A stretch of DNA of 64,000 bases, taken from NCBI GenBank assembly GCA_903893815.1, contig CAITNS010000079.1, positions 62,001 to 126,000 on the forward strand. The letters are read 5' to 3'. This DNA comes from an uncultured Bacteroidota bacterium (GTDB lineage: Bacteria; Bacteroidota; Bacteroidia; B-17B0; Aurantibacillaceae). Every line of letters begins with the position of its first letter. Position 1 is the stretch's first letter. The position numbers were made by a program, and so were the translations under genes. A model generated the notes under the pieces. That model did not search any database, was not told where the DNA came from, and saw only the letters and a list, made by a program, of their open reading frames with translations. Below are positions 42,517 through 52,122 of this stretch, piece after piece.

Positions 42517-43473
42517 ATGTACTATTTACGGTTATTTATAATTATATATTTTGTCCTCATTTTTGATGCAGCTTATGCTCAAGGTGGGTTTACTAGGCCA
42601 AATGACTGGAAAAAATACCGTAAGGAAGTTGTTTTTCAGGTTGGGGCATCAATTTTTTTAGGAGATTTGGGTGGACTAAATAGAATTGGAACCGATTTCA
42701 GTCCTGTTGATGTTGAATTTGTTTTAACGCGTCCTGCTATTAGTTTAGGTTATCGTTACAAATTAGCGAAAAACTTTAATATTCATTCTAGTTTCAATTA
42801 TTTACTTGTAGCAGGTGATGATAAATTAACAACAGAAAAATTCAGAAGTAATAGAAATTTAAATTTTAAATCTAACATATTTGAGTTAGCAGTTAGGGCA
42901 GAAGTCTCATTATTTGCTAGTCAAGTTGGTCATAGATATGGAATTAAAAAAACCTTAAAACGCCGTCACAAAGGCAAATCAAATGAATTTATTTTATTCG
43001 TAGGAGTTGGCGGTTTTTATTACAATCCAAAAGGGAGGAATCCAGCAACTGGTCAATTTGAAAAGTTATACCCTATGCATACAGAAGGACAAGGCTTACC
43101 AGGTGGACCAAAACAATACAAACGCATTTCTATCAGTATACCTATGGGAATCGCGTGGCGTATGACTTTAAATAAATTGTGGTGTATTGGTTTAGAATAT
43201 AGTTATAGGAAAACATTTACGGATTATATTGATGACGTTAGTACTACTTATTATCCTGACAAAGTTCTTTTCGTAGATACTTATGGACCAAAAGCTTTAG
43301 CTATTTCTGATCCAAATTTGGGTAATATACCTAATGCTACTGCCCCAAATGGTGATGGTACAGGAGCGCAAAGAGGAGATAAAGAAAAGGATTCTTATAT
43401 GTCGATACAATTTACTGTTGGACGGTTTTTTCCACCTAAACGTAGAAAAACAAAATTACGTTCAAAGTTCTAG
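42517..43473 (+). CDS. outer membrane beta-barrel protein, DUF6089/PorG-like (2 of 2)
   Basis: A 318-residue paralogue of the preceding gene: FQVGASIFLGDLGG, NRNLNFKSNIFELAVRAEV, TEGQGLPGGPKQYKRISIS, TFTDYIDDVSTTYY, same C-terminal KTKLRSKF. Signal peptide YYLRLFIIIYFVLIFDAAYA, then QGGF. The main difference is a longer basic stretch near residue 150 (KTLKRRHKGKSNE). The terminator and separate promoter mean the copies can be expressed independently. ATG 42517 chosen because the longer ORF begins inside the promoter. The stop is 3 bp from that of the convergent IMPase gene. Confidence 0.82.
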   Translation: MYYLRLFIIIYFVLIFDAAYAQGGFTRPNDWKKYRKEVVFQVGASIFLGDLGGLNRIGTDFSPVDVEFVLTRPAISLGYRYKLAKNFNIHSSFNYLLVAGDDKLTTEKFRSNRNLNFKSNIFELAVRAEVSLFASQVGHRYGIKKTLKRRHKGKSNEFILFVGVGGFYYNPKGRNPATGQFEKLYPMHTEGQGLPGGPKQYKRISISIPMGIAWRMTLNKLWCIGLEYSYRKTFTDYIDDVSTTYYPDKVLFVDTYGPKALAISDPNLGNIPNATAPNGDGTGAQRGDKEKDSYMSIQFTVGRFFPPKRRKTKLRSKF

Positions 43474-43475
43474 TT

Positions 43476-44264
43476 TTACTTAAAGTTTTCTTGAATAATA
43501 GTTTTAAAAACAGGTTCTAAAAAGGTGTTTGTTGCTACTATTTCTTTACCAAATAACCAATTTTGCTTTGATTTAAAGTCACATACAGTTCCACCTGCTT
43601 CCTTCACAATTAAGGCGCCTGCAGCAACGTCCCAAGGATTTAAGTTATATTCAAAAAAAGCATCTACTCGCCCGCAAGCTAAATAACATAAATCTGCAGC
43701 TGCTGCACCAATTCTTCGAATACCGTGCGTATTTTTCATTAAATAAGTTAAGGTTTGAATGTAATTGTCTAACCTCGAAAAATTGTAAATAGGAAAACCT
43801 GTAGCAATTAAACTATCCGACAAGGTCTTTCTATCAGATACAGAAATTTTGTTTTCATTTAAAAACGCACCACCATCTTTATAAGCCCAAAAACATTCAT
43901 TTTGAGCTACTTCATAAACAACACCTATAATGATGTCGCCTTTATATTCTAAAGCAATACTGATAGCATAACAAGGAATTCCATGAATAAAATTAGTTGT
44001 GCCATCCAAAGGATCTACTATCCAATTAAAATCTTTTATTTCTGATTTGGTGTTTTCTTCAACAATAAACCCAGCATCAGGAAAAATTAAAGAGAGCTTT
44101 TCTACTATTAATTTTTCAGATGTTTTATCTACGTAGCTCACCAAATCGTTTAAACCCTTTACTTCAACATTCGAATATGAAAAGGTTTTGCGCTCTGTTC
44201 GGATAAATTCTCCAACTATTTTTGCACAAGCAATTACTTCTTGAGTTATTTTATGTAAGTCCAT
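43476..44264 (-). CDS. inositol monophosphatase family protein (SuhB-like)
   Basis: A 262-residue Mg2+-dependent phosphatase. The metal-site motifs are FIVEENTKSE (glutamate), IVDPLDGTTNFIHG (two aspartates) and NPWDVAAGALIVKEAGG (third aspartate). Family members hydrolyse inositol monophosphate or related sugar phosphates, and SuhB also joins the rRNA antitermination complex; no inositol pathway genes are nearby. Full length. Divergent from the aminotransferase with 146 bp between; no feature recognised in that gap. Confidence 0.92.
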   Translation of the reverse strand: MDLHKITQEVIACAKIVGEFIRTERKTFSYSNVEVKGLNDLVSYVDKTSEKLIVEKLSLIFPDAGFIVEENTKSEIKDFNWIVDPLDGTTNFIHGIPCYAISIALEYKGDIIIGVVYEVAQNECFWAYKDGGAFLNENKISVSDRKTLSDSLIATGFPIYNFSRLDNYIQTLTYLMKNTHGIRRIGAAAADLCYLACGRVDAFFEYNLNPWDVAAGALIVKEAGGTVCDFKSKQNWLFGKEIVATNTFLEPVFKTIIQENFK

Positions 44265-44410
44265 TTTATGATTTTAATTAGGTAAAATTACAGATTAACC
44301 CGATAGCAATTATAAAAAAGACTACGGTTTTAAAATAATCAGAAACAGTTGTAAACATTATTTTGTAGTGATAAGGATTATATATATTTTTCTACCAAAA
44401 TTAATTTACA

Positions 44411-45694
44411 ATGAGCATTTCACTACAAACACCAAAATCAAAAGTATCTAAATTAGCCGAAAACATTATTGGCTCCGAAATTATTAAACTGGCTGGAGAA
44501 GTTAATGAGAAAATAAAGCAAGGCGAGAAAATATATAACATGACGATAGGAGATTTTAATCCTAAAGAATTTCCCATTCCAACTGAATTAAAACAATATA
44601 TCGTTGATGCTTATTTTGATGATCAAACTAATTATCCAGCGGCTGATGGTATGTTAGAATTGCGTAATGCGGTTTCTAACTTGTTAAAAGAGCGCGGAAA
44701 TTTAGATTATAAAAATGATGAGATTTTAGTTGCTGGTGGTGCACGACCTGTTATTTATAGTATTTTTAGGGCATTAGTTGATCCTAGCGATACTGTTATT
44801 TTTGCTGTTCCATCTTGGAATAATAATCACTATTCTTATTTGAATTCTGCAAATGCAGTTGTAATTGAAGCAACTCCCGAACAAAACTTTATGCCTACGG
44901 CGGCAGATATTAAACCTCATATTCATAATGCAACATTGGTTGCATTATGCTCTCCTCAAAACCCAACTGGTACTATTTTTAGTAAAGAAGGATTAGAAGA
45001 AATCTGCGATATGATTTTAGCAGAAAATATTCGCCGTGGACCCGATTCAAAACCAGTGTATTTAATGTACGATCAAATTTACTGGGCATTAACCTTTGGT
45101 AACAATAAACATTACAATCCAGTAGTATTACGTCCTGAAATGAAAGCATATACTGTTTTTGTGGATGGTATTTCTAAATCATTAGCAGCAACGGGTGTGA
45201 GAGTAGGATGGAGCATGGGACCAAAAGCTATTATTGATAAAATGAAAGCTATTTTAACTCATGTTGGTGCCTGGGCTCCAAAAGCAGAGCAAATGGCAAC
45301 TGCTAAGTATTTAAGTAATTTACCAATGTATGATGCTTTTATTGAAGAGCAAAAAACCAAAGTAATTACTCGTTTAGATGGGTTCTATAAAGGATTTCAA
45401 GACCTTAAAAAGGAAGGCTTTAAAGTAGATGCTATTACACCGCAAGCTGCTATATATTTAACGATTAAGTTTGATTTACACGGCATGAAAACTGCTGATG
45501 GTAATGTTTTATCAACTACTAAAGATATTACTAAATTCATATTAGATGAAGCAAAATTAGCCGTTGTTCCTTTTTATGCGTTTGGCGCTTCTGATAATTC
45601 GCCTTGGTATCGTATGTCGGTTGGAACGTGTAAGGTTAACGATGTTCCAGATGTGATTTCTAATTTAAGAAATGCACTGAATAAGTTATCTTAA
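44411..45694 (+). CDS. pyridoxal phosphate-dependent class I/II aminotransferase
   Basis: A 427-residue fold-type I aminotransferase, aspartate-aminotransferase-like. CSPQNPTGTIF contains the cofactor-contacting asparagine, DQIYWALTF the aspartate/tyrosine pair, and VDGISKSLAATGVRVGW the lysine that binds pyridoxal phosphate. PWYRMSVGTCK holds the substrate-carboxylate arginine. The substrate pair is not certain; Bacteroidota homologues are called aspartate or aromatic aminotransferase. Single gene on its own, 88 bp before the secreted PNGase-like gene. Confidence 0.92.
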   Translation: MSISLQTPKSKVSKLAENIIGSEIIKLAGEVNEKIKQGEKIYNMTIGDFNPKEFPIPTELKQYIVDAYFDDQTNYPAADGMLELRNAVSNLLKERGNLDYKNDEILVAGGARPVIYSIFRALVDPSDTVIFAVPSWNNNHYSYLNSANAVVIEATPEQNFMPTAADIKPHIHNATLVALCSPQNPTGTIFSKEGLEEICDMILAENIRRGPDSKPVYLMYDQIYWALTFGNNKHYNPVVLRPEMKAYTVFVDGISKSLAATGVRVGWSMGPKAIIDKMKAILTHVGAWAPKAEQMATAKYLSNLPMYDAFIEEQKTKVITRLDGFYKGFQDLKKEGFKVDAITPQAAIYLTIKFDLHGMKTADGNVLSTTKDITKFILDEAKLAVVPFYAFGASDNSPWYRMSVGTCKVNDVPDVISNLRNALNKLS

Positions 45695-45782
45695 TTTTTT
45701 TATTAGCAATACTATAATAGCCTGTATATATATTGCAGGTTATTTGTTTTTATAAGTATATTTACTATAACAATTTAGTGAA

Positions 45783-47732
45783 ATGAAAAATATCATAATC
45801 AGCTTACTATTATCAATTACAATTATCCCTGAAGCATTTGCAAATCCAGGTGATACAACATGGGTAACTATTTATAACTTACGTAAAATCACTCAATATG
45901 GTAATTACGATACTTCGTCGGTATTACCAATTGGTAAAACTTATCGTAAAATTAGATTGCATTACATTTTAGGTCGTTATGCTTGTCCTAGTGGTACACA
46001 ATATTGTGGATCTTGGGATTACACAACACAAGTATATGTAAAACCAGCAAATGCAGATACTATGGAAATTGCGCGTATTATAACACCATACGCAACAGAT
46101 TGGTTAGGGACAAATAGAAAACATGATTTTGTAGTTGATGTTTCGGATTACGCATCGGTGCTAAATGGAAATTTAGATTTTAGGTATAAATACGATGGTT
46201 ATTCTTGGGGTTTTACCTTAACATTAAAATTAGAAATGATTGAAGGAACTCCACCAATGGATGCTCTTTCGGCTGAAAATATTTATGATGGTTATTATGC
46301 TTATGGCAATACATCTAATCCAATCGAAAATTATTTAGTTGAAAAACCTTTTCAATACAACTCACCAGTTGCGAAAGCATTTGTGAAAAATACCATTAGT
46401 GGTCATGGTTCAGATGATAATGGTTGTGGAGAGTTTTGTAGCAAATATTATGATTTAAAAATTAATGGAACTGCTGTTTCTCAAAAACAATTATGGAAAA
46501 GCGATTGTGGTAAAAATGATATTTATCCGCAAACTGGAACTTGGTTATATGATAGAGCGAATTGGTGTCCTGGACAAGTTGTTTTTCCTATCGCTCATGA
46601 TGTGACATCTTTAACATCTCCTGCTTCTACATTTTCTGTTGATGTAGATATGGAACCATATGTATCGCCAACGCAATCAAATACAGGTGGTTATAATATC
46701 GTATCTCAATTAATTTCTTACAGTTCACCAAACTTTAGTACCGACGTTTCTATTGAAGATATTGTAGCGCCAACCAACGATCCTAATTATTTTCGGTCTA
46801 ATAATATTTGTTCTAATCCTAAAATTAAAATAAAAAACGTAGGAACAAACCCAATTACTTCAGTGGTTTTTAGCTATAATTTAAATGGAGTTTCGCCAAC
46901 AACTTATACGTGGACAGGCAACTTAGCATTTTTACAAGATACCATTGTTGAATTAGGAACAGCATTAGCTTTGTATAATGGTGTAGTAATTAATCAGTTT
47001 AATGTATCTATTACCAATGTAAATGGAGGATTAGGTGACCAAAATTCTGATAATAATACTTACACCTCTGCGTTTAATAATGTAAAAGTATATCCAACTA
47101 AATTTGTTATTTTCATGATAACAAATGCGGCAACAAGTGCTATAAATCCTGGCTATAACGAATCGCACTGGGAATTAAAAAACGATGCCGGAACCCTAAT
47201 AGCCAGCAGAACTAATGTATCAAATAGTACAACTTACAGAGATACTGTAGATTTGTTAGATGGCTGTTATACTTTTACGATGAATGATGATGGTTGCGAT
47301 GGCGTATCTTGGTGGGCATACCAATATTACACACCAAATCCCGGATCTGGAAGTATTAGATTTAATAAATTGAGTCCTGCAATTCCATTAAAAAATTTTA
47401 ATGGAGATTTTGGTTGTCAAATCACAGAGAGATTTATTGTGAGTAGTGCGGTAACTGGAATTGAAAAAACTGAGTCAACGGCAAAATTTATGTTATATCC
47501 AAATCCAGCAACATCAAAAATTAATGTGTTATTTGATATGTCTGAATTGCAAACAATTAATTATACTATTACAGATATAACTGGAAAAGAAGTTAAAACG
47601 GGGAAATTTAATAATATTGGTGCCGACGTTTATCCAATTGAATTAGATAATTTATTAAGTGGTATGTATTTTATGACTTGTAAATTTGATAAAGGAGGAG
47701 TTATCACTCAAAAATTCACTATCAACAACTAA
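45783..47732 (+). CDS. secreted PNGase F-like protein with T9SS sorting domain
   Basis: A 649-residue exported protein related to peptide-N-glycosidase F, which releases N-linked glycans by cleaving the glycosylamine bond to asparagine. Signal peptide 1-20. The two PNGase F domains span about 22-310: GSWDY with D79 is a candidate for the catalytic aspartate, and ISGHGSDDNGCGEFCSKYYD (E217) with GTWLYDRANWCPGQ is the hallmark of the C-terminal domain. A CARDB-like linker, a beta domain with FTMNDDGCDGVSWW related to the N-terminal domain of the lysyl-oxidase-like protein, and a T9SS domain (MLYPNPATSKINV) follow. Probably active on environmental glycoproteins. Confidence 0.85.
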   Translation: MKNIIISLLLSITIIPEAFANPGDTTWVTIYNLRKITQYGNYDTSSVLPIGKTYRKIRLHYILGRYACPSGTQYCGSWDYTTQVYVKPANADTMEIARIITPYATDWLGTNRKHDFVVDVSDYASVLNGNLDFRYKYDGYSWGFTLTLKLEMIEGTPPMDALSAENIYDGYYAYGNTSNPIENYLVEKPFQYNSPVAKAFVKNTISGHGSDDNGCGEFCSKYYDLKINGTAVSQKQLWKSDCGKNDIYPQTGTWLYDRANWCPGQVVFPIAHDVTSLTSPASTFSVDVDMEPYVSPTQSNTGGYNIVSQLISYSSPNFSTDVSIEDIVAPTNDPNYFRSNNICSNPKIKIKNVGTNPITSVVFSYNLNGVSPTTYTWTGNLAFLQDTIVELGTALALYNGVVINQFNVSITNVNGGLGDQNSDNNTYTSAFNNVKVYPTKFVIFMITNAATSAINPGYNESHWELKNDAGTLIASRTNVSNSTTYRDTVDLLDGCYTFTMNDDGCDGVSWWAYQYYTPNPGSGSIRFNKLSPAIPLKNFNGDFGCQITERFIVSSAVTGIEKTESTAKFMLYPNPATSKINVLFDMSELQTINYTITDITGKEVKTGKFNNIGADVYPIELDNLLSGMYFMTCKFDKGGVITQKFTINN

Positions 47733-47791
47733 TAATTACACGAAAAAGGGATTTTATTAAAAAAAAGAGGATTAATTGTGAATAACTATTG

Positions 47792-47820
47792 TTTGTTTAA
47801 CAAAATACCTTATATTTGTA
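47792..47820 (+). promoter_or_regulatory. promoter of rpsO
   Basis: TTTG at 47792-47795 and TATATTTG at 47813-47820, 17 bp apart; ATG 36 bp downstream. Confidence 0.7.
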
Positions 47821-47855
47821 GCCCTATTTATAGATAACATTAAACGAATAATAAC

Positions 47856-48125
47856 ATGTATTTAACATCAGAAGTAAAGAAAGACATTTTTAAAAAACAC
47901 GGTGGTAGCGATAAAAACACTGGTTCAGCTGAATCTCAAGTGGCATTATTTACTCACCGTATAGACCATTTAACAGGTCACTTAAAAGTTAACAAAAAAG
48001 ATTTTGGAACACAACGTGCCTTATTAAACCTAGTAGGGAAGCGTCGTGCATTATTAGATTATTTAAAAAATACCGATATTATGCGTTACCGTGCGGTTAT
48101 TAAAGTATTAGATATCCGTAAATAA
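47856..48125 (+). CDS. rpsO: 30S ribosomal protein S15
   Basis: An 89-residue ribosomal protein that binds 16S rRNA helices 20-22 and helps form bridge B4 with the large subunit. Family hallmarks: HGGSDKNTGSAESQVALFT, HRIDHLTGHLKVNKKDFGT and LLNLVGKRRALLDYLKN. Exact family length. It precedes pnp, the classical rpsO-pnp order, but a strong terminator separates them here. Confidence 0.98.
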   Translation: MYLTSEVKKDIFKKHGGSDKNTGSAESQVALFTHRIDHLTGHLKVNKKDFGTQRALLNLVGKRRALLDYLKNTDIMRYRAVIKVLDIRK

Positions 48126-48147
48126 TAATGGGTTCTTATTAATTTTG

Positions 48148-48183
48148 AAAGGCATTTCGAGAAATCGAGATGCCTTTCTTTTT
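48148..48183 (+). terminator. terminator between rpsO and pnp
   Basis: 13-bp stem AAAGGCATTTCGA (48148-48160) / TCGAGATGCCTTT (48165-48177) with a GAAA tetraloop and T run. Confidence 0.88.
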
Positions 48184-48260
48184 TTTAATTATATTTACAG
48201 AAATATTTAAACAAATATAAATCCGTACCAAAAACGTTGGTACACAAAACAAAAAACAAG

Positions 48261-50402
48261 ATGTCACAAATTGGAATTCAACATTCATTCGATCTAGGAG
48301 ATGGAAGAATAGTAACCCTAGAAACAGGGAAATTAGCTAAACAAGCTGATGGAGCAGTAGTAGTAAAATTAGGTGCAACAATGATTTTAGCAACTGTTGT
48401 AAGTAACAAAGAAGCAAAAGAAGGTGTAGATTTTTTACCTTTAACAGTAGATTATCAAGAAAAATATGCGGCTACAGGCCGTTTTCCTGGCGGATTCTTC
48501 CGTCGTGAAGCAAAATTATCTGATTACGAAGTATTAATTTCTCGTATTGTTGATAGAGCAATGCGTCCTCAGTTTCCAGATGATTACCATGCTGATACAC
48601 AAATCATGTTATCATTAATTTCATCTGATAAAAAAACAATGCCAGATGCATTAGTAGGATTAGCAGCTTGTGCAGCAGTAGCGGTTTCTGATATTCCATT
48701 CAACGGAATTATTTCAGAAGTTCGTGTAGCAAAAATTGATGGTAAATTATGTATCAATCCTGATGCTGATATTTTACCAACGGCAACATTAGAAATGATT
48801 GTAGCAGCTACTGAAACTGATATCTCCATGGTAGAAGGTGAAATGAGCGAAGTATCTGAAGCAGAAATGTTAGAGGCGATTAAATTTGCACACGAAGCCA
48901 TTAAAGTTCAAATTAACGCCATCAAAGAATTTGCTATTAAAGCAGGTTTAAAACCAAAACGTGAATATTGCCATGAAAACAATGATGCTGATTTAAAAGC
49001 CGCAGTTTCTAAAGCAACATTTGATAAAGTATATGCTTGTGCTAAACAAGGTAATCCAAATAAAAACGAGCGTAAAGTAAACTTTAAAGCCATTTTAACT
49101 GAATATAAAGCAACTTTTACTCCTGAAGAATTAAAAGAAAAAGAAGCGTTAATCAACAAGTATTATCACGATGTAGAGTATGATGCAGTTCGTCAGGCTA
49201 CATTAGATACACAAATTCGTTTAGACGGTCGTAAGACAAATCAAATTCGTCCAATTTGGAGTGAAGTAGGGTATTTACCTGCTGCTCACGGTTCAGCTAT
49301 CTTCCAACGTGGAGAAACTCAGTCGTTAACAACAGTTACTTTAGGTACAGGAAAAGATGCTCAGTTAATTGATGGTGCATTTTATCGTGGAGAAACTAAA
49401 TTTATTTTACATTATAACTTCCCTGGTTTTTCAACTGGTGAAGCAAAACCTAACCGTGGTGTAGGTCGTCGTGAAGTAGGACATGGTAATTTAGCTATGC
49501 GTGCATTGTCTAAAGTTGTACCAACTGACACACCTTATACTGTTCGTGTGGTTTCTGATATTTTAGAATCTAACGGTTCTTCATCTATGGCTACAGTTTG
49601 CGCTGGTACATTAGCTTTGATGGATGCAGGTGTGAAAATTGCTAAACCAGTTACTGGTATTGCAATGGGTTTAATTACTAATGATAAAGGTCAATACGCT
49701 GTATTATCTGATATCTTAGGCGATGAAGATCATTTAGGTGATATGGATTTTAAAATCTGTGGAACTAAAGACGGTATCACGGCCGTACAAATGGATTTAA
49801 AAGTAAATGGTTTACCTTATGAAGTAATGGAAAAAGCGTTAGCGCAAGCGCGCGAAGGTCGTCTGCATATCATGGGTGAAATCATGAAAACAATTGATGC
49901 TCCTCGTGCTGATTACAACGAAAACGTTCCTCGTTTTGAAGTTATTATTATACCTCAGGAATTTATTGGTGCAATTATCGGACCTGGAGGAAAAGTAATT
50001 CAAGATATCCAAAAGAAAACTGGTGCTACGATTTCAATTACTGAAGTTGATAACAGCGGACGTGTTGAAATTTTTGCTGAAAAATTAGAAGACTTAAAAG
50101 CAGCTGTTGCTCGTATCAAAGCAATTGTAGCTATACCAGAAGTTGGAGAAACTTACGAAGCAAAAGTAAAATCAATTATGCCTTATGGTGCATTTGTTGA
50201 ATTTATGCCAGGTAAAGAAGGTTTATTACACATTAGCGAGTACGACTGGAAACGTATTGATTCATTAGAAGGATTAGTAAAAGAAGGAGATATGGTTAAT
50301 GTAAAATACATTGGAACAGATCCTAAAAATGGTAAAGCAAAATTATCTCGTAAAGCATTAATTGCTAAACCAGAAACTGCTACCGAAGAAAATAAAGCGT
50401 AG
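48261..50402 (+). CDS. pnp: polyribonucleotide nucleotidyltransferase (PNPase)
   Basis: A 713-residue 3'-5' phosphorolytic exoribonuclease of RNA decay. Two RNase PH domains are visible: the first with [25 protein letters not shown]-type sequence, the second with [16 protein letters not shown]-like sequence and [20 protein letters not shown], followed by a KH domain ([20 protein letters not shown]) and an S1 domain ([19 protein letters not shown]). The longest ORF starts at a TTG (48237); ATG 48261 ([10 protein letters not shown]) is the standard start. Terminator 20 bp after the stop. Confidence 0.97.
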   Translation: MSQIGIQHSFDLGDGRIVTLETGKLAKQADGAVVVKLGATMILATVVSNKEAKEGVDFLPLTVDYQEKYAATGRFPGGFFRREAKLSDYEVLISRIVDRAMRPQFPDDYHADTQIMLSLISSDKKTMPDALVGLAACAAVAVSDIPFNGIISEVRVAKIDGKLCINPDADILPTATLEMIVAATETDISMVEGEMSEVSEAEMLEAIKFAHEAIKVQINAIKEFAIKAGLKPKREYCHENNDADLKAAVSKATFDKVYACAKQGNPNKNERKVNFKAILTEYKATFTPEELKEKEALINKYYHDVEYDAVRQATLDTQIRLDGRKTNQIRPIWSEVGYLPAAHGSAIFQRGETQSLTTVTLGTGKDAQLIDGAFYRGETKFILHYNFPGFSTGEAKPNRGVGRREVGHGNLAMRALSKVVPTDTPYTVRVVSDILESNGSSSMATVCAGTLALMDAGVKIAKPVTGIAMGLITNDKGQYAVLSDILGDEDHLGDMDFKICGTKDGITAVQMDLKVNGLPYEVMEKALAQAREGRLHIMGEIMKTIDAPRADYNENVPRFEVIIIPQEFIGAIIGPGGKVIQDIQKKTGATISITEVDNSGRVEIFAEKLEDLKAAVARIKAIVAIPEVGETYEAKVKSIMPYGAFVEFMPGKEGLLHISEYDWKRIDSLEGLVKEGDMVNVKYIGTDPKNGKAKLSRKALIAKPETATEENKA

Positions 50403-50421
50403 TATAAAATATCAACATGTA

Positions 50422-50454
50422 AAAAGCTATTCTCAATTTTGGAGAATAGCTTTT
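50422..50454 (+). terminator. terminator of pnp
   Basis: 13-bp stem AAAAGCTATTCTC (50422-50434) / GAGAATAGCTTTT (50442-50454), loop of 7 nt. Confidence 0.88.
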
Positions 50455-50464
50455 CTGTTTTAGT

Positions 50465-50472
50465 TATATTTG
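50465..50472 (+). promoter_or_regulatory. promoter -7 box of the acetyltransferase gene
   Basis: TATATTTG at 50465-50472, only 3 bp before ATG 50476; the longest ORF would start inside the box. If the promoter is real the mRNA has no leader. Confidence 0.5.
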
Positions 50473-50475
50473 CAA

Positions 50476-51036
50476 ATGCTTGAAGTAAATTTTGTTCCAT
50501 TTCCAGTTTTAGAAACAGAACGTTTAGTTTTGCGAAGAACAACTTTGTATGATGCGAATGATTATTTTTATTTAAGAAGCAGTCCTGAAGCAATGAAACA
50601 TATTTGCAAGCCATTGCAAAAATCAGTTGAAGAAACAAAAGAAATGATTTACAAGATTAATGAGATGATAGCATTCAATGATGGTATTTCTTGGGCAGTG
50701 TGTTTAAAAAATAATTCTAAAATGATTGGTAGTGTTTCTTTTCATAGGATTTATAAAGATCATTACCGAGCTGAGATTGGTTATATGCTTCATCCAGATT
50801 ATTGGAGATTGGGTATTATTAGTGAGGCAGTTGATGCTATTATAAATTATGGATTTAATACACTTCAGTTCCATTCCATTGAAGCTCATATTGATCCTAC
50901 TAATATTGGTTCCGAAAAACTACTTCAGAAATTTAACTTTGTAAAAGAAGCTCATTTTAAAGAAAATTATTTCTTCAACGGAAAATTTTTAGACACGGCT
51001 GTTTATTGTTTATTAAATCCTTCTTCCCATAAATAG
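50476..51036 (+). CDS. GNAT family N-acetyltransferase
   Basis: A 186-residue acetyltransferase of the RimJ/RimL type: VLETERLVLRRTTLYDANDY at the start, YRAEIGYMLHPDYWRLGI as the acetyl-CoA-binding motif A region, and NIGSEKLLQKFNFVKEAHF as motif B. Substrate unknown. ATG 50476 is used instead of the ORF's TTG at 50470, which lies inside the promoter box. The rlmF gene begins 4 bases after the stop, so both are probably translated from one mRNA. Confidence 0.88.
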   Translation: MLEVNFVPFPVLETERLVLRRTTLYDANDYFYLRSSPEAMKHICKPLQKSVEETKEMIYKINEMIAFNDGISWAVCLKNNSKMIGSVSFHRIYKDHYRAEIGYMLHPDYWRLGIISEAVDAIINYGFNTLQFHSIEAHIDPTNIGSEKLLQKFNFVKEAHFKENYFFNGKFLDTAVYCLLNPSSHK

Positions 51037-51039
51037 TAA

Positions 51040-52005
51040 TTGAAAAATTCGTCAAATATTTTAGCTGAAGAAAAAAGCGGATTACATCCTCGAAACAAAC
51101 ACCGCCCTCGTTATGATTTCAACGTATTAATTGATGTTTGTCCCGAATTAAAACAATATGTTTCTATTAATAAATTTAATATCGAAACGATTGATTTTAC
51201 AAATTCTCTAGCTGTTAAATCATTAAATCAAGCTTTATTAAAGCAGTTTTATAATATCCAACATTGGGATATCCCTCAAAACTATTTATGCCCGCCAATA
51301 CCAGGGCGTGTAGATTATATTCATTATATAGCGGATGTATTAAGTTCAAGTAATGGTGGTATTATTCCAAAAGGTAAAGCAGTTAACGTTTTTGATATTG
51401 GTGTAGGTGCAAATTGCATCTATCCATTACTTGGTCATCAAGAATATGGTTGGCAATTTATAGGTTCAGAGATTGATCTGAAAGCACTTAAAGTCGCTAA
51501 GCAAATAGTTGAGTCTAACTCCTTATCCAATTATATAGACATTAGGCATCAAATTAATGCGTCTTTTATTTTTAATGGTATTATAAAACCAACCGAACAA
51601 ATAGATATAACACTATGTAATCCTCCATTTCATTCTTCGGCAGCAGAAGCAAATGCAGGCAGCCAGAAAAAATGGAAAAACTTAGGTCATAAAAAAACAG
51701 AAAAACCAGTTTTAAACTTTGGAGGACAAACATCAGAGCTTTGGTGCAAAGGTGGTGAAGTTGCTTTTATTTCAAAAATGATTGAAGAAAGTGCTAATAT
51801 TAAACAACAGTGTTTATGGTTTACAAGTTTAGTCTCTAAAAGCGAAAATTTACCAGCTATTTATAGTGTCTTAAAAAAAGTAGGAACTATTTCTATTAAA
51901 ACAATCAATATGTCTCAAGGCAATAAAATCAGCAGGCTAGTAGCTTGGACTTTTTTATCTGAAACTCAACACATACAATGGAGTTTAAAACGATGGAAAT
52001 CCTAA
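51040..52005 (+). CDS. rlmF: 23S rRNA (adenine(1618)-N6)-methyltransferase
   Basis: A 321-residue SAM-dependent enzyme that methylates N6 of A1618 in 23S rRNA. The N-terminal signature LHPRNKHRPRYDFNVLI and QHWDIPQNYLCPPIPGRVDY are specific to RlmF, as are VFDIGVGANCIYPLLG (SAM site), ITLCNPPFHSS (NPPF catalytic motif) and LNFGGQTSELWCKGGE. The start is TTG at 51040, since no ATG or GTG precedes the conserved region and the previous gene ends 4 bases upstream. Confidence 0.95.
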   Translation: MKNSSNILAEEKSGLHPRNKHRPRYDFNVLIDVCPELKQYVSINKFNIETIDFTNSLAVKSLNQALLKQFYNIQHWDIPQNYLCPPIPGRVDYIHYIADVLSSSNGGIIPKGKAVNVFDIGVGANCIYPLLGHQEYGWQFIGSEIDLKALKVAKQIVESNSLSNYIDIRHQINASFIFNGIIKPTEQIDITLCNPPFHSSAAEANAGSQKKWKNLGHKKTEKPVLNFGGQTSELWCKGGEVAFISKMIEESANIKQQCLWFTSLVSKSENLPAIYSVLKKVGTISIKTINMSQGNKISRLVAWTFLSETQHIQWSLKRWKS

Positions 52006-52122
52006 AAGTTACAAGGTAAGAAGTCTTTAATTAACAAATGCCTTTTGAATACTAACTTGTTTGACTCTTTCTATTTTTAAGTTTTTTTACTAAGATTGTA
52101 GGAAGTACTAAACCATACACTC

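Noticed and set aside
45703-45750. Terminator after the aminotransferase gene
   Set aside because: TAGCCTG and CAGGTTA pair only imperfectly and the T tract is short; left out of the feature list.
50183-50638. 151-residue minus-strand ORF across the pnp end and acetyltransferase start
   Set aside because: Antisense of two real genes and of the pnp terminator.
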